This document shows positions 1 to 9,184 of a stretch of DNA of 64,000 nt, piece by piece. The translations under genes and the position numbers were made by a program. The stretch comes from Pseudogracilibacillus auburnensis (GTDB taxonomy: Bacteria > Bacillota > Bacilli > Bacillales > Amphibacillaceae): NCBI RefSeq assembly GCF_003201975.1, contig NZ_QJJQ01000008.1, positions 142,897-206,896 on the forward strand, written 5' to 3'. The first letter of the stretch is position 1. Every line of letters starts with the position of its first letter. The notes under the pieces are model-generated. The model saw nothing but the letters and a program-made list of their open reading frames with translations. It was not told where the DNA came from and ran no database searches.

Positions 1-798
1 GTCATCTTCAATCCATTCACTAAATCCACCCGGATATAATTTAACATTTTTAAATCCCGCTTCTTTTAAAGCGACTATATTCATACAAGCAGAATTTCCT
101 GAGCCACAGGACACGATTAGTTCTTCTTTGTTTTTTAAAGAAGCAAAGTGAGTTTCCAAATCAAGCTTATCTTTCCAAATACCATGATCCTCAAACACTT
201 GTTTTGAATGGTAGTTTAATGCTCCTGGAATATGACCAGCCTTTTTATATGTTGGTTCAACTTCCCCTGTATATCTTTCATGGGCTCTAGAGTCGATCAA
301 GACCGAGGTTTCGTTTCCTAAACTATCTTTGACCCCTTTTACATCTACAACTAATTCCTTTTGCAGATTAACTCGATATTTAGCGGTTTCTTCTAACTTT
401 GGCATCGTAGCTGTAACTTCATTTCCAGCATCGACCCAAGCTGAGAAGCCCCCTTCTAAAATATACATACGTTCATGTCCCAAATATTTCATCACAACCC
501 AAGCTTTTGAAGCGGACCGATGATTCCCTTGGTCATAAAACAAAATAGGGGTTTCATTATTAATTCCTACATCCCCTAATTTTTTCGCTAGTTTTTCAGG
601 TTCAGGTAGAAAGGAGTCTCTCCCGGTTAAGTCAGCTTTAAAATCTAAAAATAATGCTCCTGTAATATGACTATGCTTATACGCTTCTTCCCCAGTATTA
701 AATTGTTTATCTTTTGTTCGTACATCGATAATAACTAGCTCTATTCCATCTCTATCTTGCATTTTCTTTAATTCTTCTACATTTAGAATAATCGACAA
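1..798 (-). CDS. Rhodanese-type sulfurtransferase (3-mercaptopyruvate/thiosulfate type), 3' end cut by window
   Basis: Two-domain rhodanese that moves sulfur from thiosulfate or 3-mercaptopyruvate to an acceptor, probably in the cytoplasm. The active-site loop CGSGNSAC lies near residue 231, followed by the family C-terminal stretch KLYPGGFSEW. The gene runs off the window about ten codons before its expected end. I chose TTG at 798 as start because AGGAGTT sits 7 nt upstream and the reading frame enters the N-terminal rhodanese domain at once (LNVEELKKM). It is a paralog of the gene at 1379-2212, and the DNA glycosylase gene tag lies between them on the same strand with very short gaps, so the three are probably one operon. 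The physiological donor cannot be read from the sequence. Confidence 0.88.
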   Translation of the reverse strand, partial: MSIILNVEELKKMQDRDGIELVIIDVRTKDKQFNTGEEAYKHSHITGALFLDFKADLTGRDSFLPEPEKLAKKLGDVGINNETPILFYDQGNHRSASKAWVVMKYLGHERMYILEGGFSAWVDAGNEVTATMPKLEETAKYRVNLQKELVVDVKGVKDSLGNETSVLIDSRAHERYTGEVEPTYKKAGHIPGALNYHSKQVFEDHGIWKDKLDLETHFASLKNKEELIVSCGSGNSACMNIVALKEAGFKNVKLYPGGFSEWIEDD

Positions 799-810
799 TC
801 AATTCAACTC

Positions 811-1377
811 CTATTTTGTACATAAAAAACAATCGGTTGTATGGTCATTTATCATTCCGACTGCTTGCATAAATGAGTAACAGATAACTGGTCCAACAAA
901 TGTAAACCCACGCTTTTTTAATTCTTTACTTAAGTTTATCGACATTTCACTGGATGCGGGGACATCGGCATGTTCTCGCCAATGATGAACAATTTGTTTT
1001 CCGCCAATAAACTTCCATAAGAAAGCATGAAAACTGCCAAACTCTGCTTGTACTCGCAAAAATGCATCGGCGTTCTTTATCGTTGATTCGATTTTTCGTC
1101 GGTTACGAATAATGCCCTCGTTTTGTAATAATAATGTTTTTTCGTCTTCTCCATAATTAGCTACAATGGTTGGATCAAATTGGTCAAAGGCTTCCCGATA
1201 ATTTTCACGCCTTTTTAAAATCGTAATCCAACTTAAACCAGCTTGCGCACCTTCCAATGTTAACATTTCAAACAAATAATGATCATCTGTAAAACGCTCT
1301 AAGGAACCCCATTCCTCATCATGATATTTTACATATAAGGGATCGTCTGTTACCCATGCACAACGATTTTTCTCCAT
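811..1377 (-). CDS. tag: DNA-3-methyladenine glycosylase I
   Basis: Base-excision repair enzyme that removes 3-methyladenine from alkylated DNA. The 188-residue length is typical. Zinc-ligand residues are in place (Cys6, His19, and a C-terminal His179/Cys183 in NDHTTDC), and the conserved LTLEGAQAGLSW segment carries the Glu42 equivalent of the E. coli base-binding glutamate. The ATG at 1377 follows an AAGGTAG ribosome site inside the 3' end of the upstream sulfurtransferase gene, only 1 nt past that gene's stop. Translation is therefore probably coupled within a sulfurtransferase-tag-sulfurtransferase operon. The context says nothing specific about induction; no ada-type regulator is nearby. 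Confidence 0.95.
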   Translation of the reverse strand: MEKNRCAWVTDDPLYVKYHDEEWGSLERFTDDHYLFEMLTLEGAQAGLSWITILKRRENYREAFDQFDPTIVANYGEDEKTLLLQNEGIIRNRRKIESTIKNADAFLRVQAEFGSFHAFLWKFIGGKQIVHHWREHADVPASSEMSINLSKELKKRGFTFVGPVICYSFMQAVGMINDHTTDCFLCTK

Positions 1378-1378
1378 T

Positions 1379-2212
1379 TTATTCTACCTTCGTCTCCACT
1401 TTGTTTTCTTCATAGGAAATCCAATCACTAAAACTTCCAGGGTATAATTTCACATGGTTAAACCCCGCCATTTGAAGTGCTAAAATATTAGGGCAAGCTG
1501 AAATACCAGACCCACAAGAAACAATTATTTCATCTGCTTGCTTCAAGTCTTTAAAATGCTCCTGTAATTCCGCTACACTTTTCCAGTTTCCTTTTTCATC
1601 CAAAACGTCTTGCCAAAAATAGTTTTTTGCTCCTGGAATATGACCAGCTTTTTGATACAGTGGTTCTGTTTTACCGAGATAGCGATCAAATGCCCGGGAA
1701 TCAATTAAAATAGTTTCCTGTTTATCCCTATTCCTTACTTCTTCCATCGTAACGGTTGTATCGGAAGCGACCTTTGGCTGAAATACTTTCGATTTTTTCA
1801 TTGGTACCTCATCCGTAACTTCATATCCATCCTGCACCCAAGCAGTATAGCCTCCATTTAAAACAAACGTTTGATCAACACCGACATACTGTAATAACCA
1901 CCAAGCTCTAGCTGCGAACATTTCATTTGCCTCATCATAAATAACAACTTGCGAATGTTCATCAATGCCAAATTCACTCAGTTTTTTCGCAAATCGTTCC
2001 ATATTTGGTAATGGATGATTCCCGCCATGCTCTTGGACTTCACCAGATAAATCATCTTCCAAATGTAAATAATACGCTCCCGGAATATGACTTTCTTTAT
2101 ATGCTTCAAAACCTTCATCAGGCCGTTGTAAATTGGAACGAACATCGATAATAACAATATCCTCTTTTTCCATTTGCTTATGTAAATGTTCCGGCGACAT
2201 AATATACCCCAT
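1379..2212 (-). CDS. Rhodanese-type sulfurtransferase, complete paralog
   Basis: Complete 277-residue two-domain sulfurtransferase. The catalytic loop reads CGSGISACPN, with the persulfide-forming cysteine first. The inactive N-terminal rhodanese repeat covers roughly residues 5-130 (IIDVR start) and the active repeat roughly 150-265. The ATG at 2212 has GGAGGG 7 nt upstream; an in-frame ATG four codons later is possible but worse placed. It is first in the operon with tag and the second sulfurtransferase and is divergent from pepT across an 84-bp gap. It differs from its paralog around the catalytic loop (GISACPN against GNSACMN), so the two may prefer different donors, which is inference. 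Confidence 0.93.
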   Translation of the reverse strand: MGYIMSPEHLHKQMEKEDIVIIDVRSNLQRPDEGFEAYKESHIPGAYYLHLEDDLSGEVQEHGGNHPLPNMERFAKKLSEFGIDEHSQVVIYDEANEMFAARAWWLLQYVGVDQTFVLNGGYTAWVQDGYEVTDEVPMKKSKVFQPKVASDTTVTMEEVRNRDKQETILIDSRAFDRYLGKTEPLYQKAGHIPGAKNYFWQDVLDEKGNWKSVAELQEHFKDLKQADEIIVSCGSGISACPNILALQMAGFNHVKLYPGSFSDWISYEENKVETKVE

Positions 2213-2302
2213 ATCATACCCTCCATAATAGTTGCACTTTCATTTAGTTTACCATAACATTTTCATTAATTAGAAACATTAAATTTTATAGGAGGAATGA
2301 TC

Positions 2303-3541
2303 ATGATTTTAACTGACTTGCTTCAAGAAAGACTAATTCGTTACGCAAAAATTGATACACAATCAAATGAACAATCAGATACAACTCCAACAACAGAGGG
2401 ACAATTTAAACTAGCTCATTTACTCGTTGAAGAGTTAAAGGAAATTGGTATGGAAGAAGTCACTGTGGATGAAAATGGGTATGTGATGGCAACCCTCCCA
2501 GCAAATACGACGAAAAGTGTTCCAACGATTGGCTTCCTCGCTCATTTAGATACAGCAACAGATTTCACTGGAAAAAATGTCAATCCACAAGTTTGGCCTA
2601 ACTATGATGGGAACGATCTACTTTTAAATAAACGTTTACAAATCACGATGACGACGAACGAATATCCTGAACTAAAAACGTATAAAGGACATACATTAAT
2701 AACGACAGATGGTACAACTTTGCTTGGTGCGGACAATAAAGCTGGAATCTCAGAAATAATGACTGCGATGGAATATTTAATCAATAATCCTGACATTAAA
2801 CATGGTAAAATCCGAGTAGCATTTACACCAGATGAAGAGATTGGGCGTGGACCACATAAATTTGATGTCGAGCAGTTTAATGCAACATTTGCCTATACAG
2901 TGGATGGCGGCCCTCTAGGAGAGTTACAGTATGAAAGCTTTCATGCTGCAGCAGCAAAAATTATTTTTAAAGGAAATAATGTTCATCCTGGAACTGCAAA
3001 AGGCAAAATGGTACATTCCACAAAGATAGCGAACGAATTTATGAATCTTCTTCCTGAAAAAGAAGCGCCTGAATATACGGAAGGGTATGAAGGTTTTTAT
3101 CATCTTATTTCCATTATAGGTGATGTGGAAAAAACAGAGCTTTATTATATCATTCGTGATTTTGATCGAGACAATTTTGCGAATAGAAAAGCAACAATGG
3201 AACGTTTTATCGAGTCTTTAAAAGAAAAATATGGACAGAACTGCATCGAGCTACATATGAATGACCAATATTTTAATATGCGAGAGAAAATCGAACCAGT
3301 AAAAGAAGTAGTGGAAATTGCTGAACGAGCGATGAAAAACTTACAAATCGAACCAATTATCGAGCCGATTCGAGGTGGTACAGATGGGTCTCAACTTTCT
3401 TATATGGGACTTCCTACTCCGAACATTTTTACAGGTGGAGAAAATTTTCACGGGAAATACGAATTTATCTCTGTCGATCATATGGAAAAGGCAGTTCACG
3501 TAATCGTCCAGATTGCAAAATTATTTGAAGAAGAAGCATAG
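2303..3541 (+). CDS. pepT: Peptidase T (tripeptide aminopeptidase)
   Basis: M20-family di-zinc cytosolic exopeptidase that releases the N-terminal residue of tripeptides. Visible metal and catalytic signatures are HLDTATD (His81, Asp83), GADNKAG, PDEEIG (general-base and metal glutamates), VDGG and the late NFHGK histidine. The length of 412 residues fits the family. GGAGG at 2291-2295 decides the start: the ATG at 2297 lies only 1 nt from it, whereas the in-frame ATG at 2303 has a normal 7-nt spacing, giving MILTDLLQ. It may work downstream of the oligopeptide importer at 34.5-40.4 kb, but the two are not linked in an operon. Confidence 0.95.
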   Translation: MILTDLLQERLIRYAKIDTQSNEQSDTTPTTEGQFKLAHLLVEELKEIGMEEVTVDENGYVMATLPANTTKSVPTIGFLAHLDTATDFTGKNVNPQVWPNYDGNDLLLNKRLQITMTTNEYPELKTYKGHTLITTDGTTLLGADNKAGISEIMTAMEYLINNPDIKHGKIRVAFTPDEEIGRGPHKFDVEQFNATFAYTVDGGPLGELQYESFHAAAAKIIFKGNNVHPGTAKGKMVHSTKIANEFMNLLPEKEAPEYTEGYEGFYHLISIIGDVEKTELYYIIRDFDRDNFANRKATMERFIESLKEKYGQNCIELHMNDQYFNMREKIEPVKEVVEIAERAMKNLQIEPIIEPIRGGTDGSQLSYMGLPTPNIFTGGENFHGKYEFISVDHMEKAVHVIVQIAKLFEEEA

Positions 3542-3599
3542 AATAAAATGGTCTTAAGCAAATGTTATCTTTAATAAGTGAATAAAAGGAGCTTGACTT

Positions 3600-4211
3600 A
3601 TGGGGATGTTCAAAAGGTTTTCACTACAATTTGCAAGACCAGAAGGATATCTTGGACGTGTTGCCGGTAAATTAATGGCTTCTACAGGAGTTAAAAATAA
3701 CGAATGGACCATTTCTTTGTTTCAAATTAAACGTTCAGATCATGTACTCGAAATTGGTTTTGGCCCAAGTGTGGCAATTGACCTTGTTTCTAATCTTATT
3801 CCAAATGGGCAATATGTTGGGATCGATTACTCCGATGTCATGTTACAGGCAGCAAAAAAAAGAAATAAACAAGCAATTCAAGAACAACGAGTAAAATTAC
3901 AGCTTGCAGATGTGAATCAATTTCCTACCTTTCACCAAAAGTTTGACAAAGTTTTTTCTGTCAATTCGATTATTTTTTGGAAAGAACCGATTGAATCATT
4001 GAAAAAAATTCGCCAAGTGATGAAACCGAACGGTCTAATTGCACTAACGGTTCTCCCTTATACGAAAGGGGCAACTGAAGAAACGTCTAAAGAGATAGGC
4101 ATTGAGATTAGTCATTTTTTAACCGCGGCTGGTTTTTCACAAATACAAATAGAATTCAAGGACATAAAACATGTACCCTCTGTTTGTGTCACTGGAATGA
4201 ATATAGGATAA
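3600..4211 (+). CDS. Class I SAM-dependent methyltransferase, substrate unknown
   Basis: A 203-residue Rossmann-fold methyltransferase. Motif I reads EIGFGPS (about residues 51-57), with the acidic ribose-binding residue in GIDYSD and the post-motif region LADVNQFP. No metal-binding or membrane segment is visible. AAGGAG lies 8 nt before the ATG at 3600. It is monocistronic between pepT and a repeat element, and its last codons end about 35 bp before the left end of repeat copy A1. The substrate cannot be inferred; similar short enzymes are usually annotated only as methyltransferases. Confidence 0.85.
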   Translation: MGMFKRFSLQFARPEGYLGRVAGKLMASTGVKNNEWTISLFQIKRSDHVLEIGFGPSVAIDLVSNLIPNGQYVGIDYSDVMLQAAKKRNKQAIQEQRVKLQLADVNQFPTFHQKFDKVFSVNSIIFWKEPIESLKKIRQVMKPNGLIALTVLPYTKGATEETSKEIGIEISHFLTAAGFSQIQIEFKDIKHVPSVCVTGMNIG

Positions 4212-4246
4212 CAAATGAAGAAGATCTAGCTTCTGTTATTATACAA

Positions 4247-5008
4247 TCTCAACTTTCGCAGAGTGAAATGAACAAAGAAGCCTTCGTAGAATGAAGCAGG
4301 ATGAAGATACAGTGCTCAAATTGACTTTGGATTAACTTTTTGCTCTAAGCAGTCTGTTTACATCTAGACTCCATTACTCTTTTCGTTAAGTTCATTGCTA
4401 TTATCACACATTTTAAATAAAGTAACTGCTAAGTTGTTTCCCGCTGCGGATCATTGCTTTCCGCGGGCACGGCTTCAGCCTCCTCGCGAAGAAACCACCG
4501 TTGCGGGGTCTTCAGACACGTGGGACTGGGGCTGCGCTTACTCGTCCCATTGAAGAACATTTGCTTTTCCCGCAATTCTTTACGGTGGGACGAACGGAAG
4601 TGCAGTCCCAGGAGTCAATGATCCTTCGCTTCAAACAACTACCAGAATAGTGGAAGCAAATACATCGTACTGTTTTATTAACACCATACTAGCGAAGGAA
4701 ATGCACGGAGACTCCTGCGGGAGGAAAGGCCTCGGAGAGACCCCGCAATGAGCGTAGCGAATGAGGAGGCTCACCAGCCGCCCGCGGAAAGCGGAGTGTA
4801 TTTCCGTAGCGGCGGTACGTTCACCACTAAAAGTTACTACACTGTTTCTCTCTTATATGAAAAAACAAGTCTTTTTGGTAGGAGAAGTATTCGCAGTACC
4901 AATCTTTTGAAAAATGGTTTAATACACCAAGTTTGTCAAGAATATAATTAGAAGCATCCCTAGCTTAAACAAGTGAACTGTTTGAGCTCATTTTATTGGT
5001 GTTACCAT
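4247..5008. repeat. Intergenic repeat family A, copy 1 (MITE-like)
   Basis: This gene-free stretch is a repeat. The left end (CTCAACTTTCGCA followed by an AGTGAAATGAACAA-like run) and the right end (an AAGTTTGTCAAGAATATAAT-like segment ending GAGCTCATTTTATTGGTG) recur, in opposite orientation, at 33957-34510 and 40698-42024. The GC-rich core contains the Bacillaceae-type CTCCTGCGGGAGGAAAGGC and CCGCCCGCGGAAAGC motifs, once in each orientation. Short open frames in the core are not conserved between copies. The right terminal inverted repeat is degenerate here. Absence of a transposase and the shared ends suggest a non-autonomous element. Confidence 0.75.
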
Positions 5009-5081
5009 TTTCTTAACCGTAAATAATTGCAATTTGTTTTCATTTTATGAGAAAATAGCTATCGACATGGGGGAAATGAAA

Positions 5082-6086
5082 ATGATAAAACGAATGATAA
5101 CGATAATTTTATTGCTTGCTATTTTCTTAGTAGGATGTAGCAAAGATGAAACAGAAGAGAATGACGCAGTTAATGAAAGTGAGCCTGTAACGAAAGAGGC
5201 AGATGGAAGTGAAGAGATGGAAGGACTGCCGAACGATGATTTACAAAAAGGTTCAGAAAACGAAAGTGTACATGCGTTACAGAAAGCATTAATCGAAATT
5301 GGCTACCCAGTTGAGGAAACAGGAATATTTGATGAATTAACGACATGGGCAATTACAGATATTCAGTTGCAACAAGAGGATCTTGCTGTTAATGGAGTCT
5401 ATGATCTTGCTGTTAAAAATGTCATGGAGCAAATACTTCATGGAGAACTTCAAACAAAGATTGGAAGCGGCCTAGAGCAACCAACAAATCCTAATGAATT
5501 TACTGAAACAATTGAAAATCCGTATGAAATTTTAGTCCTTGTAAATAAAAGTTATGCTTTACCAGCCGATTTTGAACCTGAAGATTTAGTCGTTCCTAAT
5601 GTACCTTTTCCTTTTTCAGAAGACGATCCGAAGAAACAATTACGTCAAGAAGCGGCACATGCATTAGAACAATTATTTGCCGCAAGCAAGCGGGATGGTT
5701 TAGAGTTGTATGCCCAATCTGGATTTCGTTCCTATGATAGGCAAGAGGCCATTTTTGCATCAAATGTAGAAGCACATGGGGAAGAACATGCAAATACGTT
5801 TAGCGCTAGAGCTGGGGAAAGTGAACATCAATCTGGCCTAGTAATGGATGTCACTTCACAGGAAGTTAACTTTGATTTAATTACCGATTTTGGTGACACA
5901 AATGAAGGAAAATGGCTCAAAGACTATGCACACGAATACGGCTTTATTGTCCGCTATCCTGAAGGGAAAGAAAATATAACGAAATACCAATACGAACCAT
6001 GGCACTTACGTTATGTCGGTAAAAAAGTGGCGGAAGAAATTACAGCGAACGATTTAACATTAGAAGAATACTTAGGTGCCAAGTAA
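5082..6086 (+). CDS. VanY-type D-Ala-D-Ala carboxypeptidase lipoprotein with peptidoglycan-binding domain
   Basis: Predicted membrane-anchored cell-wall enzyme that trims the terminal D-Ala of peptidoglycan stems. A lipoprotein signal peptide ends in FLVGC (lipid-modified Cys19). An acidic linker follows, then a PG_binding_1 type domain (about residues 60-125, SVHALQKALIEIGYPV), then the M15B catalytic domain with SEHQSGLVMD (His249, Asp256) and EPWH (Glu305, His308) as zinc and catalytic residues. I chose ATG 5082 over upstream in-frame ATGs because GGGGG lies 8 nt before it and because it starts the signal peptide cleanly. No vanX, vanH or vanS-like gene is nearby, so a housekeeping wall-trimming role is likelier than glycopeptide resistance. 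Confidence 0.9.
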   Translation: MIKRMITIILLLAIFLVGCSKDETEENDAVNESEPVTKEADGSEEMEGLPNDDLQKGSENESVHALQKALIEIGYPVEETGIFDELTTWAITDIQLQQEDLAVNGVYDLAVKNVMEQILHGELQTKIGSGLEQPTNPNEFTETIENPYEILVLVNKSYALPADFEPEDLVVPNVPFPFSEDDPKKQLRQEAAHALEQLFAASKRDGLELYAQSGFRSYDRQEAIFASNVEAHGEEHANTFSARAGESEHQSGLVMDVTSQEVNFDLITDFGDTNEGKWLKDYAHEYGFIVRYPEGKENITKYQYEPWHLRYVGKKVAEEITANDLTLEEYLGAK

Positions 6087-6093
6087 CAATATA

Positions 6094-6126
6094 GTCGTAG
6101 TGTACACACACTATGGCTTTTTATTT
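6094..6126. terminator. Bidirectional terminator between convergent genes
   Basis: A hairpin with arms GTCGTAGTGT and ACACTATGGC (two G-U pairs, 4-nt loop) is followed by a T-rich run on the plus strand. It lies between the convergent carboxypeptidase and metallo-hydrolase genes and overlaps the stop codon of the latter. Confidence 0.7.
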
Positions 6127-6912
6127 TTGATCAATGATGGAGTCGATAAAATGCCTTGGTGAGTTTTCAAAGAAAGAAATATAATGCATCATATGCTTTT
6201 TAGGAAATAATTCTTGGCGAACTTGTTTTCTTGTCATCCCTTTATTATGTAAAAATAACACTTCTTGTTGCAAGCTAATTAAATAATCTAATTTCGTCTT
6301 AAGCGCTTTTTTACCATTGAAAATGACTCCAGCATGTGAACAGATATACGTATCGAAATCATATGCTAACACTTTACGTAATGAATGAATTAGTTTAGGG
6401 ACAGACTCGAATTTGAACATACTTTTTGGTTTCGGGTGGACGTATAGATCTCCACCAAACAACCAGCCTTTTTCCTTATTATATAAAGCGATATGATCAT
6501 CGGCATGTCCAGGTGTATGAATCACTTCCCATACATAATGTTCTGATTGAAATGTATCACTTAGCTCTTTTGCGTGAAAAGCTGGTCTTTTCCCCCAAAA
6601 CACACGGCGATAGAGTGGTAATCTTGCTTTTTTTTGACCATAAGTAGCTCCCAATGGATGCATATGAATTGTCGCATCTTTATTATGCTTGAGCCAGTAG
6701 GCTAAACCAGTATGATCTTCATGATGATGTGTCAAGATGACATCATTAATATCCCATTGCTCAAACAGTGAGATCAGGCTTTTTTGTTTTCTATTTGGTC
6801 CTGTATCAATCAATAGGTGATCGATCAAAAATACAGAAACTTGTAATGTTTGTCCGCCAAGCGAAACCGTTAATTCAGCTTGTAATAAATCTTCGTAAGA
6901 CTTTACTTTCAT
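6121..6912 (-). CDS. MBL-fold metallo-hydrolase
   Basis: A 263-residue metallo-beta-lactamase-fold hydrolase. The signature THHHEDHTG (His62, His64, Asp66, His67) is followed by TPGHADDH, FGGDLY and CSHAG, which supply the remaining metal ligands of a binuclear site. The C-terminal helical region (about 200-263) resembles the helical lid of glyoxalase II or RNase Z-like hydrolases, but the substrate is not evident. GAGGTG precedes the ATG at 6912. It is 17 bp downstream of a small membrane protein gene on the same strand and probably co-transcribed with it. Confidence 0.85.
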   Translation of the reverse strand: MKVKSYEDLLQAELTVSLGGQTLQVSVFLIDHLLIDTGPNRKQKSLISLFEQWDINDVILTHHHEDHTGLAYWLKHNKDATIHMHPLGATYGQKKARLPLYRRVFWGKRPAFHAKELSDTFQSEHYVWEVIHTPGHADDHIALYNKEKGWLFGGDLYVHPKPKSMFKFESVPKLIHSLRKVLAYDFDTYICSHAGVIFNGKKALKTKLDYLISLQQEVLFLHNKGMTRKQVRQELFPKKHMMHYISFFENSPRHFIDSIIDQK

Positions 6913-6929
6913 TGTTTCACCTCAACTTG

Positions 6930-7382
6930 TTAAAACGGCTTTACAATCATTAATCCAATAATGATGAAAAAAATGGTATTCGTGATTCGTTCATAAAAAA
7001 ATAATTGACTCGCTAATTTGTAGTATTGTGCTGGAATTTCCTCCCCTTCATATTCTTCCAGTAATTTTTTAATCGGTTTAGACTTCGGAGATAGCACGAT
7101 CGGTCCTGCTCCTAATGCAATAAGAAAAAGAAGTAAGCTACTAATAAACCATATTTGTTGAAATAAATACGGTTGTAATAATCCCATCCAAACGCCTGTT
7201 ACGATGAGTGAAGTTCCACCTACCATCACAAAAACATGGATCCGATTACGAATCATATAAGCATGTTTTAATTCAGTCATATTTTTAGCCTTTGTCACAA
7301 TATAAATCATACTAAATCCGGGACCAAGTCCGACGATTGCAGAAAATACGTGGATAAGGACAAGAATATCATAAAAGGACAT
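6930..7382 (-). CDS. Small integral membrane protein, DUF2269-like
   Basis: A 150-residue protein with about four transmembrane segments (DILVLIHVFSAIVGLGPGF near the N-terminus, then two central segments, and a C-terminal NTIFFIIIGLMIV). A conserved histidine lies in the first helix. This layout matches the DUF2269 family of predicted membrane proteins; no function is known. GGAGGT is 8 nt before the ATG at 7382; a TTG five codons upstream overlaps the ribosome site and is rejected. It is followed directly by the metallo-hydrolase gene. Confidence 0.7.
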   Translation of the reverse strand: MSFYDILVLIHVFSAIVGLGPGFSMIYIVTKAKNMTELKHAYMIRNRIHVFVMVGGTSLIVTGVWMGLLQPYLFQQIWFISSLLLFLIALGAGPIVLSPKSKPIKKLLEEYEGEEIPAQYYKLASQLFFYERITNTIFFIIIGLMIVKPF

Positions 7383-7478
7383 ACAAATAACCTCCAAGCT
7401 GCTTTTAGTCTACATGAATAACATACACTATTTCAACAATTGGAGGTGTGATTATATTCACTTTTTTGATGCGCTTTT

Positions 7479-8363
7479 TTAAAGTTCTCCAACATACCGA
7501 TCCAAAATAGTATCAATACTCTCTCCATACGACTCCCCAAATAAGTTTAAATGTGCCAATAAATAATAGAGTTGATAGATTGGTTTTACATCTTCATAAT
7601 CTTTCCGGAGTGGATAACTTTCATGATAGGATTCATAAAATTTACTCGGAAACCCACCGAATAATTCCGTATAAGCAATTTCAAAATGGCGATCACCATA
7701 TAAGAAAGATGGATCAACAAGATATGGCTCACCACCAGGACCAACAATCCAGTTCCCAATATATAAGTCGCCATGTAGATGGGATGGTTCAACAAAACTC
7801 GGTACCCATTCATCTAGACGTTCAGAGAGTTGTTCCAGCTGTTTCCGCCTCTTATCTTTTATTAATCCTTTTTCAATTCCTTGCTCCATCTGGGAACCTA
7901 AACGTTTTTTTCGATAATAATCAAGCCAATTGGCATTTAATTCATTTGGTTGTGGTAAAAGACCGATATAAGTGTCTGTTTGAAACCCATGCATTCTACC
8001 AAAACTTTGGTGAAGTTCTGCTAATTTTTGCCCCAAAATTTCTTCTGTTTCATCCGACTTCTTTCCTTCAATCCATTCTAATAATAGAAATGCATTTCCA
8101 GGTTGGTCTGAATAAGAAAGGTAATTAGGAACAGAAATCGTATCTGTTTCTTTAATTAATCGGAGACCTGTTGCTTCATTTTTAAAAAAGCTTTTTGGAG
8201 AATTGGCGTGAAACTTCATAAAAAATTCTGCATCTTCTGTGCGCACATAAAATGCCTCGTTAATGGAACCACCTTTAATTTTTTTGATTGTCTGTAAGCC
8301 TGAGTAATCCCGCCCATTTTCTAACGCTATTTTAGCGAGCTGTTCCATATTATCCATTCTCAT
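7479..8363 (-). CDS. Fructosamine kinase family / aminoglycoside phosphotransferase-fold protein
   Basis: A 294-residue kinase-fold protein. Visible features are an N-terminal nucleotide lobe (KKIKGGSINEAFYV, then FFMKFH with the ATP-binding lysine), the hinge-like LLLEWIEG, the catalytic loop HLHGDLYIGNW and the metal-binding DPS, usually DPA. Fructosamine-3-kinase-like enzymes phosphorylate sugar-amine adducts as part of protein deglycation. The ATG at 8363 overlaps the end of the deaminase gene by 14 nt, so the two are translationally linked. The substrate remains inference from family membership. Confidence 0.8.
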   Translation of the reverse strand: MRMDNMEQLAKIALENGRDYSGLQTIKKIKGGSINEAFYVRTEDAEFFMKFHANSPKSFFKNEATGLRLIKETDTISVPNYLSYSDQPGNAFLLLEWIEGKKSDETEEILGQKLAELHQSFGRMHGFQTDTYIGLLPQPNELNANWLDYYRKKRLGSQMEQGIEKGLIKDKRRKQLEQLSERLDEWVPSFVEPSHLHGDLYIGNWIVGPGGEPYLVDPSFLYGDRHFEIAYTELFGGFPSKFYESYHESYPLRKDYEDVKPIYQLYYLLAHLNLFGESYGESIDTILDRYVGEL

Positions 8364-8811
8364 GTCGTTGTTCCCACATTTTCATTGGATTTTCTAGGGT
8401 TTCATCAAGCGGCATATGTTTCATCACGAGTGTACGTTCTTCGTTTGGTTTTCCTAAATCATGATATATTACTTTAGACGCTCCCATTCCTACCTCTGCG
8501 GCATCTTCAATAGAAGCACAATAATATACGTCCGTTATTCCAACATAGTACATGGAAGTAAGACACATTGGACAAGGCTCACCGCTTGCATACATGGTAT
8601 ACCCACTTAAATCATGAGTTTGATATTGAGCTTGAGCTTTTCTAATTGCAATGAGTTCTGCATGACCACTTACATCGTATTTTTTATGTAGTTCATTGAC
8701 ACCTTCTGCAACAATTTCGTTATTCTTAACGAGTACTGCACCAAATGGTCCACCACCTTCTCGAACATTGTCGGCAGCGATTTGGACCGCTCTTTTCATA
8801 AAATGATCCAC
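8350..8811 (-). CDS. Guanine deaminase-like cytidine/deoxycytidylate deaminase fold protein
   Basis: A zinc hydrolase of the cytidine deaminase fold, closest by eye to B. subtilis GuaD, which converts guanine to xanthine. HAE (His50, Glu52) and EPCPMC (Cys80, Cys83) form the zinc and proton-shuttle site. The C-terminus ends MKMWEQRHENG. I chose GTG at 8811 as start (GGGGGG 6 nt upstream) because it yields MDHFMKRAVQIA, which lines up with the GuaD N-terminus; longer versions run back through the ribosome site. It overlaps the fructosamine kinase-like gene. Another nucleoside or base substrate is possible. Confidence 0.82.
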   Translation of the reverse strand: MDHFMKRAVQIAADNVREGGGPFGAVLVKNNEIVAEGVNELHKKYDVSGHAELIAIRKAQAQYQTHDLSGYTMYASGEPCPMCLTSMYYVGITDVYYCASIEDAAEVGMGASKVIYHDLGKPNEERTLVMKHMPLDETLENPMKMWEQRHENG

Positions 8812-8893
8812 TCTAATCCCCCCAAAGCAATATACATACATTCATCTTATAACAATTTGTTCACAAGTTCCATTTTTATCATTATAGAAAGGT

Positions 8894-9140
8894 TGTTCAA
8901 AAGTCCAACAAAAATGACACATTGAATTTCTGCGTTGGCAGTTAAGAAAGGATAAATCCTTTCTTACTGCTCACTGGCTAAAGGCGCGACGTCCTGTCGT
9001 TCCCACAAAGCACTTCGATGGGACGAGCATTTAGCGGAGTCCCAAAGCACTTCGATGGGACGAGTAAGCGCAGTACCAGAACGTGGCGCTTTTATCCAGT
9101 GGAACTTTTTAGGTCCTCTTTTATCGGTCTTTTTGAACAC
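8894..9140. repeat. Intergenic repeat family B, copy 1
   Basis: A 247-bp element bounded by TGTTCAAAA inverted ends; the copy at 46686-46931 has nearly the same length (246 bp), the same ends and the opposite orientation. The core holds repeated GGGACGAG and GCGCAGT-like motifs in both orientations, plus a TTTAGCCAGTGA-like segment near one end. No open frame is shared between copies. It fills the gap between the deaminase gene and the PTS-like membrane gene. Confidence 0.7.
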
Positions 9141-9184
9141 GCACTAATATAAAAATGGAGGGACTTTCAGGGGGAGACAAATTG

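Noticed and set aside
4748..4951. Plus-strand frame of 67 codons in repeat A1
   Set aside because: Not conserved in the other family A copies and without a ribosome site.
5082..6086. Vancomycin-resistance VanY
   Set aside because: No vanRS, vanHAX or vanZ genes nearby; stand-alone VanY-like lipoproteins are common wall-trimming enzymes in Bacillaceae.
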